DNA from: Pyxidicoccus xibeiensis
Lineage (GTDB): Bacteria; Myxococcota; Myxococcia; Myxococcales; Myxococcaceae
Length of the DNA: 64,000 nt
Assembly (NCBI RefSeq): GCF_024198175.1
Contig: NZ_JAJVKV010000019.1
Span: 98,800 to 162,799, forward strand
Direction: 5' to 3'
How positions within the stretch are numbered: the stretch's first letter is position 1; each line of letters begins with the position of its first letter. Positions 45,086 to 54,229 of this stretch are shown in pieces. The notes beneath the pieces were generated by a model, which had not been told where the DNA came from, did no database searches, and worked only from the letters and a program-made list of their open reading frames with translations. The position numbers and the translations under genes were made by a program.

Positions 45086-47254
45086 ATGGGTCTCTCCCGC
45101 GTCCTCGTTTCCAACCTCATCCGCAGGCCCACTCCCTCCAGGAACACCCCGTCGGGCCGCGTCTCACGGCTCGCGGCGCTGGGCTCCGCGCTGCTCTTCG
45201 TCCTCGCACTGGCGCCCGCCGCGCATGCGGAGCCGAGCCGGGCCACGGTGCCCGCGCTCGAGGGGTGGCGCTACCGCTGGGGTGACTCCCCCCTCGGTCC
45301 CGACGGCATGCCCACGTGGGCGAAGGGCGCGAAGGCGACGGAGGGCTGGCAGGCCATGGAGGCGCTCAAGGAGCCGCCGGGCCGCGGGAAGAACACGCTG
45401 CTCTGGGTGAGCATCCCCGTGCCCGCGGGCACATGGCTGGAGCCCGCTCTCTTCCTGGGCAACGTCGCCACCGCCTTCGAGGTGTACGCCGACGGCCAGC
45501 GCATCTACGCGAGCGGGAAGCTGAATCCCGCTGGCAAGGAGTCGATGGAAGGCATGAGCTGGCACCTGGTGCCGCTGCCGCTCTCGTCCGTGGACCGGCA
45601 GGTGCTGCTGCGCATCCAGGGGAGCGGGCCCGCCATCGGCGTCACGCGCGGGGCGCGGGTGGGCGCTCGCCATGAGCTGCGCGCGGAGGCGACGCGCAAG
45701 GGCCTGGCGCCCTTCGTCATGGGGGCGCTGCTGGTGGCCATCGGCGTGTTGACCCTGGGCGCGGCCCTCCTGCGCCGCCAGCGGCGGCTGCTCGTGCCGC
45801 TGGCCGTCTTCGCCCTGGGCTCGGGCGTGATGCAGTTTGGCGCCAGCGGGCTGTTCCTGGCGCTCTGGGACAAGCCCTCCCTCAGCGGCGTCTTCACGCT
45901 GCTGGGCTCGCATTGCCTCCTGCCCAGCCTGGCGTGGTTCATCTCGGATACCACCCGAGAGGGGGAGCTGCGCTGGTTCCGCCGGTTCGCGGCCGTGGTC
46001 TGCGTTCCGGCCGTCCTCCAGTGCGTCCTCGTGCTCATGGACCTGAGCGCCGCCTATCAGGTGATGATGTCCCTGCTCGGCTACACGCTCCCCTCGCTGC
46101 TGCTCTGCTTCGGCGTCGCGACCGTCCTGGCGTGGCGGGGGGACCCGGACGCCCGCATCTTCGTCACCGGGCTCGCCATCCTCTTCTTCCTCATCATGCT
46201 CAGCACGCTCCCCCTGCTCGGCCTGGCGGAGACCATCGACAGCCAGGTCCACTGGGGCTTCCTGGCCCTCACGGGGTCGCTGGTGGGCATCGTCGCGCGC
46301 CGCTCCTCGGTGGTGATGCGCTCGCTGGCGGTGCACGGCCAGCAGCTCGACGCGCGGCGCAAGGAGGTGCACCAGCTGGCCCAGCGCATGGGCAGCGGCG
46401 CCGATGAGCTCGCCGCCGTGGTGCAGCAGCTGCGCACCACCAGCGAGGAGCAGACCGCCGGCATCAGCCGCCAGGCGACGGCGCTCCAGCAGCTGGAGCA
46501 GACCGTGCAGGAAATCCGTCAGGGCTCCCAGGTGACGGCCGAAAAGGCCCGGCTGCTCGCGGAGTCCGCGGAGACGGCCGAGCAGGTGGGCCGCGAGGGC
46601 GGCGCGGCCCTGGAACGCACGCTGGTGGACCTCGCGGCCATCCGCACCGAGGTATCGGAGATGGCCGCGCGCATCCTCACGCTCGACGGGCGCACCCGCG
46701 AGGTGTCCGGCATCGTCGACGACGTGAAGACGCTGGCGGACCAGTCCAACATGCTGGCCATCAACGCCGCCATCGAGGCGGTGCGCAACGGCGACAGCGG
46801 CAAGGGCTTCGGCGTGGTGGCGCGCGAGATGCGCAGCCTGGCGGACCAGTCCATCCGGGCCACCCAGCGCATCCGCGACGTGCTGGACGGCGTGAGCGCC
46901 AGCATGCGTGACACGGCGAAGCTGAGCGAGCAGGGCGAGCAGCGGGTCCAGGTGAGCCTGAACGCGGTGCGCGACTCCGGTGCCCAGCTGCAGAAGCTGT
47001 CCAGCCTCGTCAGCGACACCGGCGGCAACGTCCGGCAGATCTCCGCCGCGGTGGCCCAGCAGGACGTGGGCACCTACCAGATTGCCCAGGCCATCCAGGA
47101 GCTGTCCAGGCAGATGCAGCGCACGCTGAAGGTCGTCGAGGAGACGCAGACCGTCACCCGCTCCGTCCAGACGCTGGCGGAGAGCATGTCGGGCGTCGCC
47201 AGCAAGGCGCTCCAGTCCGGCATGCTGGACGACCTGAGGCGCGCGACCGCGTAG
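45086..47254 (+). CDS. 7TMR-DISM sensor fused to MCP signalling domain
   Basis: A 722-residue receptor. After a signal peptide (ending PAAHA) there is a periplasmic beta-sandwich domain (~45-200; ALFLGNVATAFEVYADGQRIY) of the DISMED2 type, often carbohydrate-binding-like. Seven hydrophobic helices follow (~207-410). The cytoplasmic part is an MCP signalling hairpin with tip DVKTLADQSNMLAINAAIE (~546) and VVAREMRSLADQS. No HAMP domain is present and there are no che genes nearby. 7TMR-DISM modules more often end in cyclase or kinase domains, so an MCP output is less usual. The 236-base upstream region shows no clear promoter. Confidence 0.88.
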   Translation: MGLSRVLVSNLIRRPTPSRNTPSGRVSRLAALGSALLFVLALAPAAHAEPSRATVPALEGWRYRWGDSPLGPDGMPTWAKGAKATEGWQAMEALKEPPGRGKNTLLWVSIPVPAGTWLEPALFLGNVATAFEVYADGQRIYASGKLNPAGKESMEGMSWHLVPLPLSSVDRQVLLRIQGSGPAIGVTRGARVGARHELRAEATRKGLAPFVMGALLVAIGVLTLGAALLRRQRRLLVPLAVFALGSGVMQFGASGLFLALWDKPSLSGVFTLLGSHCLLPSLAWFISDTTREGELRWFRRFAAVVCVPAVLQCVLVLMDLSAAYQVMMSLLGYTLPSLLLCFGVATVLAWRGDPDARIFVTGLAILFFLIMLSTLPLLGLAETIDSQVHWGFLALTGSLVGIVARRSSVVMRSLAVHGQQLDARRKEVHQLAQRMGSGADELAAVVQQLRTTSEEQTAGISRQATALQQLEQTVQEIRQGSQVTAEKARLLAESAETAEQVGREGGAALERTLVDLAAIRTEVSEMAARILTLDGRTREVSGIVDDVKTLADQSNMLAINAAIEAVRNGDSGKGFGVVAREMRSLADQSIRATQRIRDVLDGVSASMRDTAKLSEQGEQRVQVSLNAVRDSGAQLQKLSSLVSDTGGNVRQISAAVAQQDVGTYQIAQAIQELSRQMQRTLKVVEETQTVTRSVQTLAESMSGVASKALQSGMLDDLRRATA

Positions 47255-47281
47255 CCCCCGCCTTCAACTCCAACAAAGAGG

Positions 47282-47989
47282 TCACCCGGCGCGGTGGCCG
47301 GGCCGGACGAAGGCCTTGCGCAGCCGCTCCGACTCGCGCCGGAGGCCGCAGCCCTCCACGTGGTCGTTCACCATCCCCATTGACTGCATGAAGGCATACG
47401 CGGTGGTGGGGCCCACGAACGACCACCCGCGCCGGCGCAGCTCGCGTGAGAGCGCGGTCGACTCGGGCGTCGTGGGCATGGCGCGCAGCACCTCCCAGGA
47501 GAGGTGACGGGGGCGGCTGGAGGCCGCGGGCTCGAAGCGCCAGAGGAAGGCCGCGAGCGAGCCCTGCTCCTCCACCAGCTCGCACGCGCGGCGGGCGTTG
47601 TTCACCACGGACTCGATTTTACCCCGGTGCCGGACGATGCCCGCGTTGCCCAGCAGCCGCTCCACGTCGCGCGCGGTGAAGCGCGTCAGCCGGGTGAAGT
47701 CGAAGCCGAGGAAGGCCTCGCGGAAGGCCGCCCGCTTGCGCAGGATGGTCAGCCAGCTCAGGCCCGACTGGAAGCCCTCGAGGCAGAGCTTCTCGAACAG
47801 GCGATGGTCGTCCGAGACGGGCCGGCCCCACTCGGTGTCGTGGTACGCCACGTAGTCCGGGGCACTCCCGGCCCACGCGCACCGGCACACTCCATCCACT
47901 CCGGTGACCAGTCCGGCCACCACCGCCGGCTGCTGCGCCTCGTCACGGGCTGCCTTCGCCACGGACGGGCCCTTCTGCTTGGGTGACAT
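47282..47989 (-). CDS. tag: DNA-3-methyladenine glycosylase I
   Basis: A 235-residue base-excision repair enzyme removing 3-methyladenine. CRCAWAGSAPDYVAYHDTEWG matches the Tag N-terminus, giving the first zinc Cys and His, and MVNDHVEGC provides the other pair. GFQSGLSWLTILRKRAAFREAF is the DNA-binding HhH region. The chosen start adds ~30 residues (MSPKQKGPSVAK) beyond the usual 190; initiation at a GTG nearer GVCRC is possible. It is convergent with the MCP gene and divergent from the pseudouridine synthase. Confidence 0.93.
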   Translation of the reverse strand: MSPKQKGPSVAKAARDEAQQPAVVAGLVTGVDGVCRCAWAGSAPDYVAYHDTEWGRPVSDDHRLFEKLCLEGFQSGLSWLTILRKRAAFREAFLGFDFTRLTRFTARDVERLLGNAGIVRHRGKIESVVNNARRACELVEEQGSLAAFLWRFEPAASSRPRHLSWEVLRAMPTTPESTALSRELRRRGWSFVGPTTAYAFMQSMGMVNDHVEGCGLRRESERLRKAFVRPGHRAG

Positions 47990-48065
47990 GCAGGCCCATG
48001 CTCGCACGTCCCGCGGAGTCAGGGCGCCTTCGAAGCGCGGTGGATTTCGTGCTACCGAGGCGGGC

Positions 48066-49745
48066 GTGGAGACCTGGGTCATCCCCTTCGAGCCGCAGCC
48101 GGCCCCCCATGAGGTCGACGGGGCGTTTCCGAGCCCCTTCGAGGAGTCGGGCCCCCACGCCCTGGCGCGCCGGGCCGCGGAGCGGATGCAGGAGGAGCTC
48201 CGGGCAGGACTCATCGCTCCCGGACTCCCCACCTCGCTGCTCGAAGGCGCCGAGGGCGGGAAGATGTTCGGCGTGCTCGTCGTCCAGGCCTCCGACGGGC
48301 GCTTCGGTTACCTGCGCTCCTTCTCCGGCATGCTGGCGGGGCGCTGGGACGTGCCGGGCTTCGTTCCACCGATTTTCGACCGCGAGACGCGAGCCAGGCT
48401 GGAGCCCGAGGGCGAGGCCGTGGTGAAGGCGCTGCACGCGCGCGCTGAGGCCCTGCGGACCTCGCCCGAGCTCGCCGCGCTTCGCGCCGACGATGAAGCA
48501 CGGGAGGCGCGGCACTCGGCGCAGCGCGCGGAGCTGCGCGCCCGTCACGAGGCGAAGCGCCGGCAGCGCCATGTCCGGAGGGAGGAGCTCACGGCGTCGG
48601 CGGCACTTCCGGAAACCACGAGGCGCGAGGCCCTCCACGCGCTGGACCAGGAGAGCCGGGGCGACAAGGCGGAGTGGCGGCGGCTGGAGGCTGCCCAGGA
48701 GCAGGAGCGCCAGGCCATCGCTCCGAAGCGGGCGCGCATGGAGCGGCGACTCCGGGCCCTGGAGCGGCTGAGGCGCATCGTCTCCCGTGCGCTCATGAAG
48801 CGCCTGCACGACACGTACACGGTGCCGAACGCGCGGGGCGAGCGCCGCCCCCTGCGGGCCCTCTATCCCGCTGGCGCCCCGCCCTCCGGCGCCGCCGACT
48901 GCGCGGGCCCCAAGCTCCTCGCCCGGGCCTTCGCGTACGGGCTGAGGCCGGTGGCGCTCGCCGAGTTCTGGTGGGGCGCTCCGCCGCTCGCGGGAGGACG
49001 CGCGTCCGGGGCGTTCTACGCCGCCTGCAAGGACAAGTGCGGTCCCCTGCTGCCCTTCATGCTGGAGGGGCTCCAGGTCTCCGCGCACCGGGCCTTCGCG
49101 CCCCCGGTGCAGGTGTCCACCGGGCTGTCCATCGTCCACGAGGATGCGTGGCTCGTCGTGGTGGAGAAGCCGTGTGGCCTGCTCTCCGTGCCCGGGAAGG
49201 ACACCTCGGTGACGGACTCCCTGCTGGCCCGGCTGCGCGCGCGCTTTCCGCGGGCCACGGGTCCGCTGCTCGCGCACCGGCTGGACCTGGACACGTCCGG
49301 GCTGGTCGTCGCGGCGCTGGACTCGAGCACCTACGCGGCCCTGCAGCGACAGTTCGCCGAGCGTCAGGTCCACAAGCGCTACGTGGCCTGGGTCCAGGGG
49401 CACGTCCGGGGCGAGCACGGCACCATCGACTTCCCCATGCGCGTGGACCTCGACGACCGGCCCCGCCAGATTCACGACCCCGTGCACGGCAAGCCCGCGG
49501 TGACGGAGTGGCGCGTCCTGGAGCGCGGCGAAGGCCGCACGCGGGTGGCCTTCTTCCCCCTCACGGGACGCACGCACCAGCTGCGCGTCCACGCCGCCCA
49601 TCCCCTGGGGCTCGGCGCGCCCATCGTCGGAGACCGCCTCTACGGACACCCCGCTGAGCGAATGCTCCTGCACGCGGAGCTCATCTCTTTTGAGCACCCA
49701 GGAACAGGCCAGCGCGTCACGTTCGAGCAACCCGCACCGTTCTGA
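48066..49745 (+). CDS. RluA-type RNA pseudouridine synthase with long N-terminal extension
   Basis: A 559-residue protein. The C-terminal ~220 residues form the catalytic domain, with HRLDLDTSG holding the catalytic Asp, then KRYVAWVQG, and GRTHQLRVHAAH as the third family motif. The N-terminal ~330 residues include a segment LLEGAEGGKMFGVLVVQASDG, a long charged coiled coil (~120-240) and a CAGPKLLARAFAYGL region, an arrangement seen in large RluA relatives. The RNA target is probably rRNA or tRNA but unproven. GTG 48066 is chosen (VETWVIPFEP); ATG 47988 would overlap tag. Confidence 0.88.
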   Translation: METWVIPFEPQPAPHEVDGAFPSPFEESGPHALARRAAERMQEELRAGLIAPGLPTSLLEGAEGGKMFGVLVVQASDGRFGYLRSFSGMLAGRWDVPGFVPPIFDRETRARLEPEGEAVVKALHARAEALRTSPELAALRADDEAREARHSAQRAELRARHEAKRRQRHVRREELTASAALPETTRREALHALDQESRGDKAEWRRLEAAQEQERQAIAPKRARMERRLRALERLRRIVSRALMKRLHDTYTVPNARGERRPLRALYPAGAPPSGAADCAGPKLLARAFAYGLRPVALAEFWWGAPPLAGGRASGAFYAACKDKCGPLLPFMLEGLQVSAHRAFAPPVQVSTGLSIVHEDAWLVVVEKPCGLLSVPGKDTSVTDSLLARLRARFPRATGPLLAHRLDLDTSGLVVAALDSSTYAALQRQFAERQVHKRYVAWVQGHVRGEHGTIDFPMRVDLDDRPRQIHDPVHGKPAVTEWRVLERGEGRTRVAFFPLTGRTHQLRVHAAHPLGLGAPIVGDRLYGHPAERMLLHAELISFEHPGTGQRVTFEQPAPF

Positions 49746-49948
49746 ACAACACCCTCCGACACCTGCGCCCAAGGAGGCTCATGCATTTCGCGCGGATGGG
49801 GCAGGAAGATTTCCCGCGACTGGCGTAATGGGGGGGCGCCCGCCAGCGCGGCTCGAGTTGCGGCGGGTCCATGAAGAGCGAGACGTCCCCGGCCTGTGAT
49901 GAGAGGGACACCCCGCTCGTATCCTGACTCGGGCCAGAGGAAGCACCC

Positions 49949-50773
49949 ATGTCCCCGCATCGAAACGTCTCGGTCCGCGCTCTTCGGGGCGCGCTGCTGT
50001 CATCCCTCTTCCTCGCCTCCAGTGCCTTCGCTGACGGCACGCTGGCGACGCCGAACACCGCCACCACGCTCAGCGTGGAGCCCCACTATGGCTACGCGGA
50101 CACCGTCAGCCCCGAGCACTGGGGTGAGCTCCCGGGCGACGCGATGTGCGCGACGGGCCAGCAGCAGTCGCCCATCGCGCTGGTGACGGCGAACGCCGTG
50201 CAGCAGCCCACGGCCGTCCCCGCCTTCCACTACCACACCAGCCACGTGCACATGGCCAACACCGGCCACACGGTGGAGTTCGCCTACGACGTCGGCAGCA
50301 CCGTCACGCTGGGCGCCAACGAGTACAAGCTCAAGCAGTTCCACTTCCACACGCCCAGCGAGCACACGAAGAACGGCGTGCAGTACCCGCTCGAGCTGCA
50401 CCTGGTGCACACCGACGTCAATGGCAACGCGGCCCTCGTCGTGGGTGTCCTCATCCAGACGGGTGCGACGAACGCGGCGCTCTTCAACGCCTTCCAGCAC
50501 CTGCCCAAGCACCAGGGCGAGGCGAGCGCGCCGGTGGGAGCGCTCATCAACGCGAGCGCGCTGCTGCCCCACAACAAGTCGTTCTTCCACTACGCGGGCT
50601 CACTCACCACGCCCCCCTGCAGCGAAGGGCTGAAGTGGTACGTGATGAAGCACCCCATCGAGATGTCCGACGCGCAGATTGCCGCGTACCAGCGGCTGGC
50701 GCACCTCAACCCGGGCAACCGCCCCGTGCAGCCGCTGCACGGCCGCACCGTCACGCTGCACACCTCGCACTGA
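49949..50773 (+). CDS. Alpha-type carbonic anhydrase
   Basis: A 274-residue periplasmic enzyme interconverting CO2 and bicarbonate. The signal peptide ends SSAFA. After HWGELP and QQSPIAL the zinc ligands are in QFHFHTPSEH and ELHLVH; GSLTTPPCSEGLKW is the substrate-pocket motif, and its Cys can pair with the one in AMCATG. All expected residues are present. The 203-base region before it has no recognisable element. It is convergent with the 5'-nucleotidase gene, six bases apart. Confidence 0.95.
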   Translation: MSPHRNVSVRALRGALLSSLFLASSAFADGTLATPNTATTLSVEPHYGYADTVSPEHWGELPGDAMCATGQQQSPIALVTANAVQQPTAVPAFHYHTSHVHMANTGHTVEFAYDVGSTVTLGANEYKLKQFHFHTPSEHTKNGVQYPLELHLVHTDVNGNAALVVGVLIQTGATNAALFNAFQHLPKHQGEASAPVGALINASALLPHNKSFFHYAGSLTTPPCSEGLKWYVMKHPIEMSDAQIAAYQRLAHLNPGNRPVQPLHGRTVTLHTSH

Positions 50774-50779
50774 CGAACT

Positions 50780-51379
50780 TCAGGTGCGTGAGGGAGGCTC
50801 GGAAGCCGCGGCCTCCCTCACCGCCTGGAGCCGGGCGCGCACCGCTTCCAGGTTGGTGCCGTCGTAGCGGAGCGCGTTCGGGTGGGAGAAGCCGGCGTTC
50901 CACGGCTGCGCGGGGACGATGACGAGCCCGCGCGGCCGCCACGTCAGCCAGCGGTGGATGTACTCGGGCCAGTCGTCCACCAGCACCTTCCCGTAGACGA
51001 GCCCCTTGTCCATGGTGACGGTGACGCGCGCGTCGGGCACGTGCGCCTGGCACCACTGGAGCTTCTCCGCCCACGCATTCGTCGACTGCGCGGGGCCCTT
51101 GGTGAGCACGTGCAGCTCGAAGCCGAGCGCCCGCAGCTCCGCCAGCACCTCGAAGCCCTGCTTGCGAGGCTCCAGCCGCGCCCACCACCCCGGCTGCCCG
51201 CGGACCAGCTCCTGCCGGGCCCGCATCCAGGGCGAGTCCTCGAAGTCCGGCGTCAGCGGGGGCTCCCCCGGACTGCGCAGCCGCTCCAGGTCCCGGAGCA
51301 TGGCCCCCTGGTAGTCACAGAGCGTCCCGTCCATGTCCACGAGCGCCACCAGCTCCGACCGCTTCACCGTGTCCGCCAT
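50780..51379 (-). CDS. 5'(3')-deoxyribonucleotidase-like HAD phosphatase
   Basis: A 199-residue HAD enzyme of the NT5C type. The nucleophile motif is VDMDGTLCDY at residues ~14-23, the second motif is VLTKGP, and the C-terminal acidic pair is in VLVDDWPEYIHRWL. It has the small cap seen in NT5C, which dephosphorylates deoxynucleoside monophosphates. ATG 51379 begins MADTVKRSELV; upstream starts lie in unconserved sequence. Its role is probably nucleotide salvage. Confidence 0.85.
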   Translation of the reverse strand: MADTVKRSELVALVDMDGTLCDYQGAMLRDLERLRSPGEPPLTPDFEDSPWMRARQELVRGQPGWWARLEPRKQGFEVLAELRALGFELHVLTKGPAQSTNAWAEKLQWCQAHVPDARVTVTMDKGLVYGKVLVDDWPEYIHRWLTWRPRGLVIVPAQPWNAGFSHPNALRYDGTNLEAVRARLQAVREAAASEPPSRT

Positions 51380-51447
51380 GCACTCGGTTATATGCCTGTC
51401 GGTGCTGGCGGTCAGCGGCACGCGTGTGCGCTCCGCCGACGGGTGGG

Positions 51448-52320
51448 CTACGACGGCTCGTGGGGCGGCGTCGGCTCGGAGTCCTCGGCCTGGGGCGCGT
51501 CCGGCACCTGTGTCGCGCCCGCGGCGGGCTTCACGCCCAGCTCGCGCATCAGCTTGGGCGTCACGCCCGTCTCCGCCAGCAGTCGCTCCAGCTGCACGCG
51601 GGCGCGGCGGTTCTCCCGGTGCACGCGGCGGCCGAGAATCAGCTCGTTCTTCAGCGAGTGCTCCCAGCCCGTCAGCTCCGTCACCGTCACCTGGTAGCCG
51701 TAGGCCTCCAGCGTGAGCGCGCGGATGACGTTCGTCAGGTGCGAGCCGAACTCGCGCCGGTGCCACGGATGCGCGTACAGCTGCGACATGGCGCCGCTGC
51801 CCGCCACCACCGGCCGCTTCTCCTTGAGCTGCGCGGCCACCTCCGCCTGGCAGCACGGCACCACCGCCACGTGGTCCGCCCCGTGGCGGATGGCCGCCAC
51901 CAGCGCGTCGTCCGTCGCCGTGTCGCACGCGTGCAGCGCCATCAAGAGGTGGATGCGCTCCGGGTACGTCGCCGTGTCGATGTGCGCCGTCTCGAACTTC
52001 ATCCGCGAGAAGCCCAGCCGCTCGGCGCGCCCCTTCGCGCGCTCCGTCAGGTCCGGCCGGCCTTCAATCGACAGCAGCGTCCCGGACGCCGCGTCCTTCA
52101 GGAACAGCTCGTACAGGACGAAGCCCAGGTACGCATTGCCGCTGCCCGCGTCCACGAGCACGGCGTCCGGGTGGCGCGCCTGCACGTCTTCGATGGCGGG
52201 CCGCAACAGCCCCATCAGGTGGTTGACCTGCTTGAGCTTGCGCAGCGCGTCCGCGTTGAGGTTCCCCTCGCGCGTGAGCAGGTGCAGCTCACGCAGGAGG
52301 GCTGGTGACTGGTCCGGCAA
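51448..52320 (-). CDS. Class I SAM-dependent methyltransferase (Methyltransf_32-like)
   Basis: A methyltransferase with SAM motif VLVDAGSGNAYLGFVLYELF and MALHACDTATDDAL, resembling the TRM13/METTL25-like Methyltransf_32 group. VVPCCQAEVA may form the substrate pocket. The start is unclear. TTG 52320 is the last alternative start upstream of the conserved part (LLPDQSPALLREL). The similar-looking upstream residues NVKASQVRREL are encoded before it, and the only earlier GTG (52458) would overlap the NifU-like gene by 100 bases. The last ~30 residues are Ala/Pro/Glu-rich. It is likely co-transcribed with the NifU-like gene. Confidence 0.82.
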   Translation of the reverse strand: MPDQSPALLRELHLLTREGNLNADALRKLKQVNHLMGLLRPAIEDVQARHPDAVLVDAGSGNAYLGFVLYELFLKDAASGTLLSIEGRPDLTERAKGRAERLGFSRMKFETAHIDTATYPERIHLLMALHACDTATDDALVAAIRHGADHVAVVPCCQAEVAAQLKEKRPVVAGSGAMSQLYAHPWHRREFGSHLTNVIRALTLEAYGYQVTVTELTGWEHSLKNELILGRRVHRENRRARVQLERLLAETGVTPKLMRELGVKPAAGATQVPDAPQAEDSEPTPPHEPS

Positions 52321-52358
52321 CAGCTCCCGCCGGACCTGCGAAGCCTTGACGTTGCGCC

Positions 52359-52931
52359 TCAGACGGACACCACCTCGAGGACCTCGGGAATGGCCTCGCG
52401 CAGTCGTCCTTCGATTCCCATCTTCAGCGTCGCCGTGGAGGACGGGCAGCCCGCGCACGAGCCCTTCATGTGCAGGTAGACGATGCCCTCCTCGAAGCGG
52501 TCCAGGGTGATGTCGCCACCGTCCATGGCCACCGCCGGGCGGATTTCGCTGTCCAGGATGTCCTGGATGCGCGCCTCCACCGAGCCGCCAGCCGCCGCGG
52601 ACCCGGCCGCCGCCTGGCGCGCCGCCGCCACCGCGGCCTCGTCCACCACCGGCTCGTTGGCCGTCAGGTGCGTGTCCAGCGCGGACATCACCGCGTCATT
52701 GAGCTCGTCCCACTCGCCCTCGTCGCCCTTCGTCACCGTCACGAAGTTGCTGCCAATCATCACCGCCGTGACGCCGCGCACGTCCATCAGCTTGTGCGCC
52801 AACGGGGACTTCACCTGGGCATCGTCCCGGCTCGTGAAGTTCAGAGCCCCACCCGCCAACAGCTTCCGGTCCACCACGTACTTCAGCGTGCTGGGGTTCG
52901 GGGTCCACTCGAGCTGGATGTTCACCGACAT
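52359..52931 (-). CDS. NifU-like Fe-S scaffold protein (Nfu type)
   Basis: A 190-residue two-domain protein. The N-terminal Nfu domain (IQLEWTPNPSTLKYVVDRKL) is followed by an Ala-rich linker and the NifU C-terminal domain, with GDITLDRFEEGIVYLHMKG and the cluster motif CAGCPSS. Such proteins carry Fe-S clusters to target proteins. Eukaryotic NFU1 has the same domain order, while E. coli NfuA has a different N-terminal domain. ATG 52931 has GAGGAGA six bases upstream. Its TGA overlaps the possible leader of the following methyltransferase. Confidence 0.92.
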   Translation of the reverse strand: MSVNIQLEWTPNPSTLKYVVDRKLLAGGALNFTSRDDAQVKSPLAHKLMDVRGVTAVMIGSNFVTVTKGDEGEWDELNDAVMSALDTHLTANEPVVDEAAVAAARQAAAGSAAAGGSVEARIQDILDSEIRPAVAMDGGDITLDRFEEGIVYLHMKGSCAGCPSSTATLKMGIEGRLREAIPEVLEVVSV

Positions 52932-53071
52932 TCGTATCTCCTCAGGGCCTCTCCTCTAAGCCCCCCGAAGCGTCATGGCAACCCGACTCTCCGGGAAGCA
53001 GCCGCTCCCGCTGCTGCTTCTACTTCCAGGCAGAAATCCAGGGGCAACCCGGATGCGTAGTGGAAAACCTG

Positions 53072-53077
53072 TATACT
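53072..53077 (+). promoter_or_regulatory. Possible -10 box of the DUF2378 gene
   Basis: TATACT is the best -10 match in the divergent region and is followed by an AT-rich patch (CGTGAAATAA). No TTGACA-like box lies at the right distance, so the call is tentative. Confidence 0.25.
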
Positions 53078-53109
53078 CGTGAAATAACCGCTCCCCCGGG
53101 CGCCCGCCG

Positions 53110-53685
53110 ATGCTGATGACCCATTCCCGCCGTCCCGCCGAAGTGCCGCCGTCGTCGCCACGGGTGCCGGCGAGCGTCTTCGAGGGGTTGTTCGTGCGGG
53201 GGCTGAAGGCGGAGGCGGAAGGGCGGCTGGCGCGGGAGCTGGTGGCGCTCGGGTACGACATGAAGCGCCCGGAGCTGGACTACCCCATCCAGCTCTGGCA
53301 GCGGGTGACGGCCCTGGCGCGGCAGGACGTCTATCCGGAGCTGGGGGACGAGGAGGCCTGGCGGCAGCTGGGCCGGCAGCTCGTCGTCGGCTTCGCGGAG
53401 ACCTTCATCGGCCGGGTGGCCGCGGTGGCGCTGCCGATGATTGGCCCCGCGCGCGCCATGGAGCGGGTGCCGCGCTACCTGGCGATGATGGGCCGCACGG
53501 ACGTGGAGGTGACGCTGTCCCCGGTGGGAGACCGGGGCCGCCGTGTCTACCTCACGGACCGCTACAACCGGCCGGACCTGATGGCGGGCGGCCTGGAGCG
53601 GATGCTGGAGCTGACTTCCGTCCAACCGCGAATCACCGTGGAGGAACGCAGCGCCGAGGGCTACCGTCTGCTCGTGCGTTGGTAG
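53110..53685 (+). CDS. DUF2378 family protein
   Basis: A 191-residue soluble protein of the DUF2378 (TIGR02265) family, which is expanded in Myxococcaceae. FEGLFVRGLK opens the domain, and LDYPIQLWQRVTALARQDVYP and FAETFIGRVAAVALPMIGPAR are the conserved core. The fold is mixed, and the function of the family is not known. Its C-terminal strands (ITVEERSAEGYRLLVRW) complete it. It is a single gene, with the next gene 40 bases downstream on the same strand, possibly co-transcribed. Confidence 0.88.
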   Translation: MLMTHSRRPAEVPPSSPRVPASVFEGLFVRGLKAEAEGRLARELVALGYDMKRPELDYPIQLWQRVTALARQDVYPELGDEEAWRQLGRQLVVGFAETFIGRVAAVALPMIGPARAMERVPRYLAMMGRTDVEVTLSPVGDRGRRVYLTDRYNRPDLMAGGLERMLELTSVQPRITVEERSAEGYRLLVRW

Positions 53686-53725
53686 CCTGTCACCGGCCGC
53701 CCGCGCCCCACTCCAGGAGCGCGCC

Positions 53726-54166
53726 ATGTCCTACCCTCCCCGCCTCGCCCACCTCGCCACCCGTGCCGTGGTGGTGGCGAAGCTGATGCCCACCTACGCC
53801 AGGGCCCACAACATCGACGAAGAGGAGGCCTCGCAGCGGCTGTCCGCCGCGCTGGCCGGGCGCATGCTGACCTCGCTGCTGGAGGCCACCTGGACCGCCA
53901 TGCTGGGCGGGACGAAGCGGCTCAAGGAGGAGGGGCTGCTCGAGAAGGTGGCCACCACGCTGGGCGACCGCCCCCTGCGCCCCGGCCGCCCCGCCACCGT
54001 CACCCCCGCGTGGAGCGCCTTCCTCATCCTGCTGGACCTGGAGGTGGGCACCGCGAGCGACGCCGCCCGCCGGGTCATGGAGACGGACGAGGGGCGCCGG
54101 CGGGGCGAGGCCGGAATGGCGGAAGTCGGCCGCTACCTCGCCGCGGAGCTGACACGGGGGAAGTAG
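53726..54166 (+). CDS. Hypothetical helical protein
   Basis: A 146-residue, mainly alpha-helical protein I do not recognise. It has RLAHLATRAVVVAKLMPTYA at the start, SAALAGRMLTSLLEATW in the middle and a GC-rich, Pro-containing turn (DRPLRPGRPATVTP) before the last helices. No signal peptide or membrane helix is seen. A GGAGC site precedes ATG 53726. It is in a same-strand run from DUF2378 to clpA. Confidence 0.65.
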   Translation: MSYPPRLAHLATRAVVVAKLMPTYARAHNIDEEEASQRLSAALAGRMLTSLLEATWTAMLGGTKRLKEEGLLEKVATTLGDRPLRPGRPATVTPAWSAFLILLDLEVGTASDAARRVMETDEGRRRGEAGMAEVGRYLAAELTRGK

Positions 54167-54229
54167 CCTCAGGGGCCGTCCCTGGCGGCACCCGCATCCC
54201 ACCGTTATAGGCTCGCCCCGACCTCCGCG

